NCBI GenBank assembly: GCA_013314855.1
Contig: JABUEW010000011.1
Span: 1 to 53,594 of the forward strand
Source: Bacillota bacterium
Lineage (GTDB): Bacteria; Bacillota; Clostridia; Acetivibrionales; DUMC01
Reading direction: 5' to 3'
Length of the DNA stretch: 53,594 nt
The notes below the pieces were generated by a model. The model had not been told where the DNA came from, ran no database searches, and saw nothing but the letters and a program-made list of their open reading frames with translations. This document shows, in pieces, positions 1 to 12,100 of the stretch (within the stretch, counting starts at the first letter, position 1; each line of letters starts with the position of its first letter). Position numbers and translations under genes: made by a program.

Positions 1-123
1 TCTACATTAATTTCTATAGACCAGTAAAGTAAGCACAATTTTATTTTCCAATCTCGTATTTTTTTCATTACTTGTCCCTGAAGTTTATCTTGTCTAAACT
101 ACTGCAAATTAGCTTGTCTCACA
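1..123. other. AT-rich trailer flank of CRISPR array
   Basis: This sequence lies beyond the oldest, degenerate repeat of the array. I see no open reading frame with a ribosome binding site, no cas gene and no further repeat unit. It is the trailer side, because the array is read leftward from the leader at the other end. Confidence 0.6.
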
Positions 124-3100
124 ACATCAATTCCTTATAGGTACGATAAAAACTATTGTATAGTTCTAGCGTATTTCCTTCAATCCTGTGTTTCAATTCC
201 TTATAGGTACGATAAAAACAGGCGGTCAGGATGCAGAATGATTTGAAGTTCCCACGGTTTCAATTCCTTATAGGTACGATAAAAACGGCGAAGGTTACGC
301 AAGAAAAATGAACAAATCGAAAGTTTCAATTCCTTATAGGTACGATAAAAACGAAGCCGAACAAATCATATCGGAAATATACTCACTCTGTTTCAATTCC
401 TTATAGGTACGATAAAAACACTGTTGAAGATGTTGATGCAAAAGAATTATAAAAGTGTTTCAATTCCTTATAGGTACGATAAAAACTTAGGCCGTGAATA
501 TGTTGATTACAGCATGCACGACCGTTTCAATTCCTTATAGGTACGATAAAAACTCAGGGATTTGATAGAAAAATACGTTATTGGCTTGGGGTTTCAATTC
601 CTTATAGGTACGATAAAAACGGAAAAGCGGAAAAACCAGGAATACAAGGAATACCGGTTTCAATTCCTTATAGGTACGATAAAAACCCATTCAGAAGAGT
701 CAGAATTTATAAGCCGATTTTCGTTTCAATTCCTTATAGGTACGATAAAAACAATAAACAAAAGTATGTCTGAACATGTGCGGAGTAACCTGTTTCAATT
801 CCTTATAGGTACGATAAAAACTTGTTTTTAGCCTCGGCTTCAATTTGCGTATTCATAGTTTCAATTCCTTATAGGTACGATAAAAACATTGAAGATTGGG
901 GGGTGAACCTTGAACTATGAAGTGGCGTTTCAATTCCTTATAGGTACGATAAAAACACAACCTCCTTTAGGCTGATTTGTCCTTGTAATAGTGTTTCAAT
1001 TCCTTATAGGTACGATAAAAACGCAGAAAAAATTGAAGAAGCTTACAAGGAATTGGAGTTTCAATTCCTTATAGGTACGATAAAAACCTTGAGTATTCTT
1101 ATCATGGGAATACTCATGAAGAGCTGTTTCAATTCCTTATAGGTACGATAAAAACTTTTCCGTATCAACATAGTATGTGCTTATCTTGTTAGTTTCAATT
1201 CCTTATAGGTACGATAAAAACTCCAACGTTGAATTATGTGTTCCTCCGGGAGCGAGGTGGTTTCAATTCCTTATAGGTACGATAAAAACCTACGTATAAC
1301 TTGACATCTATAGACCTGCAACCGTGGTTTCAATTCCTTATAGGTACGATAAAAACTTAGATCGTCCCTTCTTGTGATATAAGACTGATCTGGTTTCAAT
1401 TCCTTATAGGTACGATAAAAACTTTCCGTCTTTAATCTCTGGAGCACCTACTCCATCTTGTTTCAATTCCTTATAGGTACGATAAAAACTTTTCCGTCTT
1501 TAATCTCTGGAGCACCTACTCCATCTTGTTTCAATTCCTTATAGGTACGATAAAAACGTGGTTGTTGACTGGTCATGCCCCAATGCTTCCTGGTTTCAAT
1601 TCCTTATAGGTACGATAAAAACTGTTACGCCACATTTGCCCCGTTTACAGTTAAACGTGTTTCAATTCCTTATAGGTACGATAAAAACCATTATACATTT
1701 ACCGGACGGAAAGCGGATTGTCAGTTTCAATTCCTTATAGGTACGATAAAAACTTTCCGTCTTTAATCTCTGGAGCACCTACTCCATCTTGTTTCAATTC
1801 CTTATAGGTACGATAAAAACATATGTTCATGAAAGGTCATAGCAACGCAGGAAGCGGGTTTCAATTCCTTATAGGTACGATAAAAACCCCCTGCCGGCAG
1901 GCGAATGAGAGCCGGCAATAAAAGTTTCAATTCCTTATAGGTACGATAAAAACTACAAGGACGATATTTGTGAGTATTTCAACAAAATGTTTCAATTCCT
2001 TATAGGTACGATAAAAACATTAAAATCTACAAGTTGCTCATCTTCAATAGCTGATAGTTTCAATTCCTTATAGGTACGATAAAAACGGAGATAGGGATTG
2101 ATACTGGATTTTTCAACCGAAGTTTCAATTCCTTATAGGTACGATAAAAACGTGAATGCATGGAACAATATCGGACAGTGGATTTCCGAGTTTCAATTCC
2201 TTATAGGTACGATAAAAACAGACAAGAGAATGCAAACATGCTCTATAAGTTCCATAGGTTTCAATTCCTTATAGGTACGATAAAAACCCACAGCAGACAG
2301 CAGACAGCGTGGACACCGTGCCACAGTTTCAATTCCTTATAGGTACGATAAAAACGGACAATACTTTGCTCTACACAAAGACCGTGACCGGGTTTCAATT
2401 CCTTATAGGTACGATAAAAACGTGGCATTTTCTAGCTGCTAGGTGGACTACAAGTGAGAGTTTCAATTCCTTATAGGTACGATAAAAACCAAAGGCACAT
2501 ACCAAAGTTCACAGGTGCAGACAAACGGTTTCAATTCCTTATAGGTACGATAAAAACAAAAAAATCTTGGGCGGCTTCTATTGAAGATGGCTAGTTTCAA
2601 TTCCTTATAGGTACGATAAAAACTTTCAGGTATCTTTTCTGCTTCCTGTTTGTAACGGGGTTTCAATTCCTTATAGGTACGATAAAAACGAAGGAGGTTG
2701 AATAACGTGACGTGGTATAAAAAAGGTTTCAATTCCTTATAGGTACGATAAAAACCCTGCCATATTGTTCTTCTTTTATTCTTTCATTAGTAGGTTTCAA
2801 TTCCTTATAGGTACGATAAAAACTAAGAACAAGAGCAAAAACAAAGACCCGACAGCTCAGTTTCAATTCCTTATAGGTACGATAAAAACGGAAGCTTTTA
2901 GACTTGTTTTAGGCAAGTCTAAAGCGTTTCAATTCCTTATAGGTACGATAAAAACGTTATACCACTTACCAAATCTGCAAACATTTCAGCCGGTTTCAAT
3001 TCCTTATAGGTACGATAAAAACACAGTTACTGTATCTCTTGTTGTCCCTTCAATATCAGTTTCAATTCCTTATAGGTACGATAAAAACAAAACCACCTCT

Positions 3101-6100
3101 TACAAAGTATTTACTAATATAAGTTGTTTCAATTCCTTATAGGTACGATAAAAACCTACAATTATAACCGCTGATATGTTATCTTCATTGGGTTTCAATT
3201 CCTTATAGGTACGATAAAAACTTAGGTGCTTGGGAAAAGAAGGAGCAAGGGTTTGGCAGTTTCAATTCCTTATAGGTACGATAAAAACTATATCTCCTGC
3301 TTACTTTTATTATTTATGGAGGTGTGAGTTTCAATTCCTTATAGGTACGATAAAAACAAACGTGTATCCGGCGGGGGAAATACGACGGGTAAGTTTCAAT
3401 TCCTTATAGGTACGATAAAAACGTTCAATAACCTCTTGCATCGCCCCAATCGCTACCAGTTTCAATTCCTTATAGGTACGATAAAAACCCTTAAGTACCA
3501 ACTCTTCCTCCAGAAATAAGTCGATATGTTTCAATTCCTTATAGGTACGATAAAAACGAAGGAGCAAGTTGATGTATTTCTAAGCATACATCAGTTTCAA
3601 TTCCTTATAGGTACGATAAAAACATGCAAAGCCGCTCACGATACAGAACAAAGAACGAGGTTTCAATTCCTTATAGGTACGATAAAAACTGACTAATGAT
3701 GCACTTGTTGTACCAACTGTATTATCAGTTTCAATTCCTTATAGGTACGATAAAAACGGAGGATGCTTTATGAAAAAGTGGGGAGAAAAGGATTTGTTTC
3801 AATTCCTTATAGGTACGATAAAAACGCAACAACATATACCGCCCCGCTTACAAGAAAATTCTGTTTCAATTCCTTATAGGTACGATAAAAACTATTCAAT
3901 ACCAGCTTAACTAAAAAAGTTAATGGAGGTGGTTTCAATTCCTTATAGGTACGATAAAAACATAGGGATAATTTGATAAAATCAGTTTGTGAAGTGTGTT
4001 TCAATTCCTTATAGGTACGATAAAAACTTCACAGCATTATCTATTTTCTGCAGTACCCTCTCATGTTTCAATTCCTTATAGGTACGATAAAAACATATGT
4101 TGTGGTATACTGGAGGGTTTGCTATATGCCGTTTCAATTCCTTATAGGTACGATAAAAACGTACCTCAATCCTATCTTCTGTATATCTTTGCAATTGGTT
4201 TCAATTCCTTATAGGTACGATAAAAACGTAAATATGACGTACCAGACAAATATCGTCAAACACTGTTTCAATTCCTTATAGGTACGATAAAAACTATGAA
4301 ACTGGGGCTTTTGTATATTATTCTGAAGGGTTTCAATTCCTTATAGGTACGATAAAAACTATCAACTAGATCCTGCTCCTTAATTTGTAACAAAGTTTCA
4401 ATTCCTTATAGGTACGATAAAAACTTTTACTAATTATACAAAATAACAGAACTGTAAAATTAGTTTCAATTCCTTATAGGTACGATAAAAACTGGAGCAT
4501 ATCACTTGTTATCAAAATATCACCCCCCGTTTCAATTCCTTATAGGTACGATAAAAACTAATTTACACACAGTATATAAATAAAGGAATAACCAAGTTTC
4601 AATTCCTTATAGGTACGATAAAAACTCAAGAATATGCTTCTTTCCTTTCTCTTGATTATGAGTTTCAATTCCTTATAGGTACGATAAAAACATAATTTAA
4701 TCAATTGGTAATTTTCATAAATATTATATGTTTCAATTCCTTATAGGTACGATAAAAACACAGGATATATGATGAGCCAGTATGGGACTACTACGAGTTT
4801 CAATTCCTTATAGGTACGATAAAAACATGGGCACTGTCCGTCAAAATAGGAAAAACGGAGCTTTGTTTCAATTCCTTATAGGTACGATAAAAACTTGATG
4901 AATATTTTGCCTATTGTGATAGCTTTAATAGTTTCAATTCCTTATAGGTACGATAAAAACGATTTGGCGTTTGTTGGTCTTCGAAAACAGGAAAGCGTGT
5001 TTCAATTCCTTATAGGTACGATAAAAACGGATAGAAGCATATACCTTAGAATTGGCTTCTACCAAGTTTCAATTCCTTATAGGTACGATAAAAACAGTTT
5101 TGGTGCGAGGAAATAGCGGCGCAATACCACATGTTTCAATTCCTTATAGGTACGATAAAAACTAAAGAGCCGATTTTTTTTGGCTCTTATCAAACCCCGT
5201 TTCAATTCCTTATAGGTACGATAAAAACCAGGGCAACCAATGCCATCGAGAGCCTGTAATATGAGTTTCAATTCCTTATAGGTACGATAAAAACTATGCG
5301 GGATCAGATTTCTTCCTTTCATTTGAATTAGGAGTTTCAATTCCTTATAGGTACGATAAAAACTACGTATTTCACCACTACCAGATATTTTTACAGAATG
5401 TTTCAATTCCTTATAGGTACGATAAAAACAAGTAGATGGGAATATATATACCGTTAGCATGTTAGGTTTCAATTCCTTATAGGTACGATAAAAACTTTGT
5501 TTCCATTCATACCTTCCATTTGGTCTTTTGGTTTCAATTCCTTATAGGTACGATAAAAACGTTGGCGGCCAGGAAGATTTCATCCGGAGCAACTGGCGTT
5601 TCAATTCCTTATAGGTACGATAAAAACGTTGCCGCTCGGCAAAGTATTCGCCGGCATATCGTAAGTTTCAATTCCTTATAGGTACGATAAAAACTATCCT
5701 TTGGGCTCACAGCTTCGATACCAAACCATTCGGTTTCAATTCCTTATAGGTACGATAAAAACTTGATGGAAATAGTAAACACAACGGACCAGGGCATAGG
5801 TTTCAATTCCTTATAGGTACGATAAAAACCTGCCGAACACTTTATTTGCTGTATCAAGTGCAAGCGGTTTCAATTCCTTATAGGTACGATAAAAACCCTC
5901 GAAGCTGCATTATGGCAGGGATTGGCTAAAGGCGTTTCAATTCCTTATAGGTACGATAAAAACTATCGGGCTGGACTTGCGTTTTAGACTTGAACGACAG
6001 TTTCAATTCCTTATAGGTACGATAAAAACCTGCTGCGCTTTCTACGTCAATATCGTCTGTTTCAAGCCGGTTTCAATTCCTTATAGGTACGATAAAAACT

Positions 6101-9100
6101 ATCCTCGCAATCGCCATCAGTACCCATGAGGTTAGGTTTCAATTCCTTATAGGTACGATAAAAACAAGATAATGCTAGATGTGGGACACGGTGGGGATGA
6201 GTTTCAATTCCTTATAGGTACGATAAAAACGTAATGGTTCAATTTTAATAAATTATTTAAAAATACGAGTTTCAATTCCTTATAGGTACGATAAAAACTT
6301 GATGCTTGTCCTGCTTAATTTTTTAATCTTCTGCCGGTTTCAATTCCTTATAGGTACGATAAAAACTACCAAGCCGCCGGACGTAGGCTTTGTGCCGTTG
6401 TGGGTTTCAATTCCTTATAGGTACGATAAAAACCATACAGTGACCTCATACCACTCGTCATTTATTTCTTGTTTCAATTCCTTATAGGTACGATAAAAAC
6501 AAGAAATGAAGTCTTACGGCCAAATATTCAGCAGGGGTTTCAATTCCTTATAGGTACGATAAAAACTATGCTCAGGATAATACCTTGCTCTATACAAAGA
6601 CAGGTTTCAATTCCTTATAGGTACGATAAAAACTGTCAATGCTGTTATTGTATTTCCAGAAAATTTTGTCGAGTTTCAATTCCTTATAGGTACGATAAAA
6701 ACTATCCCTCCCTTCCTTCCTGGAGATGTAGTCCAGCAGTTTCAATTCCTTATAGGTACGATAAAAACGTTTTGTCACCATTAATACTTATTTTGCTTAC
6801 CTTTTGTTTCAATTCCTTATAGGTACGATAAAAACGTTATTCAAACTGATGTCAATTGAAAATATGAAGCAGTTTCAATTCCTTATAGGTACGATAAAAA
6901 CTGTACAAGATGACGAATTACGAGAATCTTACGATAGTTAGTTTCAATTCCTTATAGGTACGATAAAAACGCATACAGGATAAGGCGTATGCATTAGGTA
7001 TTACGGGGTTTCAATTCCTTATAGGTACGATAAAAACTTAGTTTTTTCCCATTTCCTCAATATCCTCCGGCCTGTTTCAATTCCTTATAGGTACGATAAA
7101 AACGTAACTTGTGCGAATAATGCAACAGCACCTTCCTCAGTTTCAATTCCTTATAGGTACGATAAAAACTGCAGGGATTAGAGCGTATGCGGGAAGTCGC
7201 ATGGATGTTTCAATTCCTTATAGGTACGATAAAAACGTAATGAAGTATATTGGTTATTTGGTAGAGGCGGAAGTTTCAATTCCTTATAGGTACGATAAAA
7301 ACGTCTAAACTCAATATGTGTGTTGTGTTGAAGATTGAGTTTCAATTCCTTATAGGTACGATAAAAACGGAGGAAGGTATATGATTAAGGTTGTGATGGA
7401 AAATGAGTTTCAATTCCTTATAGGTACGATAAAAACAAAACTATATTATCCTTACTAATATCCTGATTCGTAGTTTCAATTCCTTATAGGTACGATAAAA
7501 ACCCTGATAATATCCATACCGCCACATGCATAAAATAGTTTCAATTCCTTATAGGTACGATAAAAACTTTTGTAAATGCTTGGGGATATATGAAAATTGG
7601 AGCGCGTTTCAATTCCTTATAGGTACGATAAAAACCTGAATACAGAAAACATAAAGCAAAGATAACAGCTAAGTTTCAATTCCTTATAGGTACGATAAAA
7701 ACCTATGTATAGTATGTCTTCTAGCTTTTCCGCTCTGTGTTTCAATTCCTTATAGGTACGATAAAAACCAGGCGGACCAGGAACGAGGGTATATATGAGG
7801 GCAGCAACGTTTCAATTCCTTATAGGTACGATAAAAACTTTAGACATTTTGTATATTATCATATCTACACCTCCTGTTTCAATTCCTTATAGGTACGATA
7901 AAAACATGGCAAGTGGCAAAATGGCAATGGAGATAATTGCCGGTTTCAATTCCTTATAGGTACGATAAAAACTTGCGAAGAAGATACACGAATAAACCCA
8001 AAAGTCTCGTTTCAATTCCTTATAGGTACGATAAAAACTGGAAAGTCTGATAGAAAAACGATATATGGAGATATGTTTCAATTCCTTATAGGTACGATAA
8101 AAACTTCACCTATTCCGTCAACATAAATCATAATCGCACGGTTTCAATTCCTTATAGGTACGATAAAAACACACCCTGATTAAGAGTCAAAATTTTTTAT
8201 TTCCCGCGTTTCAATTCCTTATAGGTACGATAAAAACTTATTGTCATCTGATCCTGGGAAAACATACTTACTTTGTTTCAATTCCTTATAGGTACGATAA
8301 AAACACAATGAGGCAAAAGTATGTCTGATACCGTGGGGTGGTTTCAATTCCTTATAGGTACGATAAAAACTCTTTCCGGCGAAGCAGGAGCATAAGTATG
8401 AGACAAAGTTTCAATTCCTTATAGGTACGATAAAAACCAAAAAATACTTTTTTTGCGCTTTATGTTGTACAATATGTTTCAATTCCTTATAGGTACGATA
8501 AAAACGCTAATAAAAAGTTACGGCGTAATTGATGATGATACGTTTCAATTCCTTATAGGTACGATAAAAACTGTTTTCCAGAGCAAGTTCTTGCTGGTCA
8601 AAAGGCAAGTTTCAATTCCTTATAGGTACGATAAAAACAATTGATATGCCTAATACGACTATATTCAAACTGCTTTGTTTCAATTCCTTATAGGTACGAT
8701 AAAAACGGAAAAATCGATTGTTGAAGCTGCAAGCCTTGACGGTGCGTTTCAATTCCTTATAGGTACGATAAAAACAAAGCACTTACTGAGGCAGGATTTT
8801 CATACCGTAAGGGTTTCAATTCCTTATAGGTACGATAAAAACCTTGGGGACTGGTTGCGGCACAAAAAGCAGCTTTGAGTTTCAATTCCTTATAGGTACG
8901 ATAAAAACAAAAATAAACAATTGGGCCATAAATACAAAACTTGCTGGTTTCAATTCCTTATAGGTACGATAAAAACTTATTACTTTGTCGCCTTGTTTGA
9001 AAGGCGTATTGTGTTTCAATTCCTTATAGGTACGATAAAAACCAATATTACGCAATTTTCGGTTAATTGAGCGTCGATAGTTTCAATTCCTTATAGGTAC

Positions 9101-12100
9101 GATAAAAACGGAGATCGATTATTTCTCCGCCTCGCTCGTTTATCCATGGTTTCAATTCCTTATAGGTACGATAAAAACTTCCTGAACTCCATATAAAGGT
9201 ACGGCATGTAGAAAGTTTCAATTCCTTATAGGTACGATAAAAACAGAACTTTTGCCTTTATTGTCGTGTGAAGCATTAAGGTTTCAATTCCTTATAGGTA
9301 CGATAAAAACTCATGGGCGGGCAAAAATTCATCTTGGACGGGCTTGGTTTCAATTCCTTATAGGTACGATAAAAACATAAAATGATTAGGATATTCAATA
9401 AATACGCAACAATGGTTTCAATTCCTTATAGGTACGATAAAAACTAATTAAATCCATCCTTGAGTTTATCCATAATTTCCTTGTTTCAATTCCTTATAGG
9501 TACGATAAAAACCTTGCGCTTGCGCCGACCTATGGGGGGGGGTATTGCCGGTTTCAATTCCTTATAGGTACGATAAAAACTTTTTATCGTTACTCCACCA
9601 ACTACCTTGTGTTAGAGTTTCAATTCCTTATAGGTACGATAAAAACATAAAATGATTAGGATATTCAATAAATACGCAACAATGGTTTCAATTCCTTATA
9701 GGTACGATAAAAACTGAATATGAAGCTGAAAAACTTGCTTATGTGTTCGTTATGTTTCAATTCCTTATAGGTACGATAAAAACATAGAATTGTTCGGGGG
9801 TGTTATCTTTATATCCATAGTTTCAATTCCTTATAGGTACGATAAAAACAATTATTTCATCAAGATTTTTTTCTCTAATTTCCATGTTTCAATTCCTTAT
9901 AGGTACGATAAAAACCTCGCTTTACCCATTACAATTTTTCCTCCAATTCCTGTTTCAATTCCTTATAGGTACGATAAAAACGATTAGAGTTAATTAATAT
10001 ATAATAATAAAGGAGTGTTTCAATTCCTTATAGGTACGATAAAAACACAATATTTGTATCCCACTTGCCTTTCTATTTTGAGTGTTTCAATTCCTTATAG
10101 GTACGATAAAAACGGAAGCTAACCGAGGCGGCAATAAAATTTTCGACCCGGTTTCAATTCCTTATAGGTACGATAAAAACTCGTTTGCCATACCTTATCC
10201 CTCCTTTACCCTTTCAAGGTTTCAATTCCTTATAGGTACGATAAAAACTATAGTGAAGATGATATATTGAGAATGATATTCGAGGGTTTCAATTCCTTAT
10301 AGGTACGATAAAAACCTTGCGTTTTATCTCGGCTTGCTCCATAGATATTTCAGTGTTTCAATTCCTTATAGGTACGATAAAAACCGAAATCCCTACTAAA
10401 ACCATTTTGTTCGCATAAATCGTTTCAATTCCTTATAGGTACGATAAAAACTTTAGTATATTTTCAATACTCTTTGATATATTGGTAGTTTCAATTCCTT
10501 ATAGGTACGATAAAAACCTGACTTGGAAATATGCTATACCTATACCTGCACCACATGAAGTTTCAATTCCTTATAGGTACGATAAAAACTATTCCTGTCC
10601 GCAACCGCATTTATACCATCTACAGGTTTCAATTCCTTATAGGTACGATAAAAACTCTTCATGTGGTATGAGTTGACAGAATTTACCATAGTTTCAATTC
10701 CTTATAGGTACGATAAAAACCTATAACTATTGTAAACATCTTGTTCAGTCAAAACACCGTTTCAATTCCTTATAGGTACGATAAAAACTAATCCAGGTGG
10801 TTTACCTGGATTATTTTTTGCCTATGTTTCAATTCCTTATAGGTACGATAAAAACTTTCTGGTATCCCAGTTATATGATTATACTTATAATCAGTTTCAA
10901 TTCCTTATAGGTACGATAAAAACATATACTTTAATTTGTCAACAATTATTTGCATATTAGTTTCAATTCCTTATAGGTACGATAAAAACTAGCTTCCACC
11001 TTCATCTTGACTTTCACAAAATGCTATGTTTCAATTCCTTATAGGTACGATAAAAACACACTCTCCCAAGTGGTAGTGAGTCTTTTGTTCTAAGGTGTTT
11101 CAATTCCTTATAGGTACGATAAAAACTTGCACATACCTCCTTCAAAATTTTTATAAATAGTATTGTTTCAATTCCTTATAGGTACGATAAAAACTGAATA
11201 TGGGACCTATTGAGGGAGGTGACAAACCAAGTTTCAATTCCTTATAGGTACGATAAAAACAGGACGTTCTCCACCCTCTAAATATAAATAAACTTTAGTT
11301 TCAATTCCTTATAGGTACGATAAAAACGGGAATTGTTAGGATTAGACAAAATGTATCTTTTGGTGTTTCAATTCCTTATAGGTACGATAAAAACTGCCTA
11401 AGACTTTGTAAGGCGTAAGGCAATATTGGAGTTTCAATTCCTTATAGGTACGATAAAAACTAACTATACATTAACTTTACCTCTTATCCCTGGTATGTTT
11501 CAATTCCTTATAGGTACGATAAAAACTCAGTTACACTATATCCATACTGATACACACTATAGTTTCAATTCCTTATAGGTACGATAAAAACGATAGGACG
11601 CTGAAAGTCCACATGTTGGCAAAAGATGGTTTCAATTCCTTATAGGTACGATAAAAACCAAAAGTCGGGGGAACAAAAAAGTATATAAAGGCGCGTTTCA
11701 ATTCCTTATAGGTACGATAAAAACCAGGCGGGACAGCAACTATGACCTGTTATGCAGGCGATAGTTTCAATTCCTTATAGGTACGATAAAAACAATAACC
11801 TCAAAGCCTTGGGACAGTAGAATATTGCAGAGTTTCAATTCCTTATAGGTACGATAAAAACAAATGCGTATCAATAGATAAATGCCTATTGCCAGAAAGT
11901 TTCAATTCCTTATAGGTACGATAAAAACTATATATACCGGCATCAGGAAGGCAGATATACAGATGGCGTTTCAATTCCTTATAGGTACGATAAAAACTTT
12001 GCGATAGAAAGGGGGTTGAGACTGTGGACGCAAGTTTCAATTCCTTATAGGTACGATAAAAACTTACTACAAATGGTGAAGGAACTTTTACAGTTGCAAG

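Noticed and set aside
10518-10690. Possible overlap of spacers 10518-10559 and 10656-10690 through ACCACATGAA and its complement
   Set aside because: The match is only 10 nt and the bases next to it disagree (CCTGC against CTCAT), so they are not from one contiguous target.
7769-11763. Similar starts (CAGGCGG) of spacers at 7769 and 11725
   Set aside because: Similarity is confined to about 7 bases at the PAM-distal end and does not extend; treated as chance.
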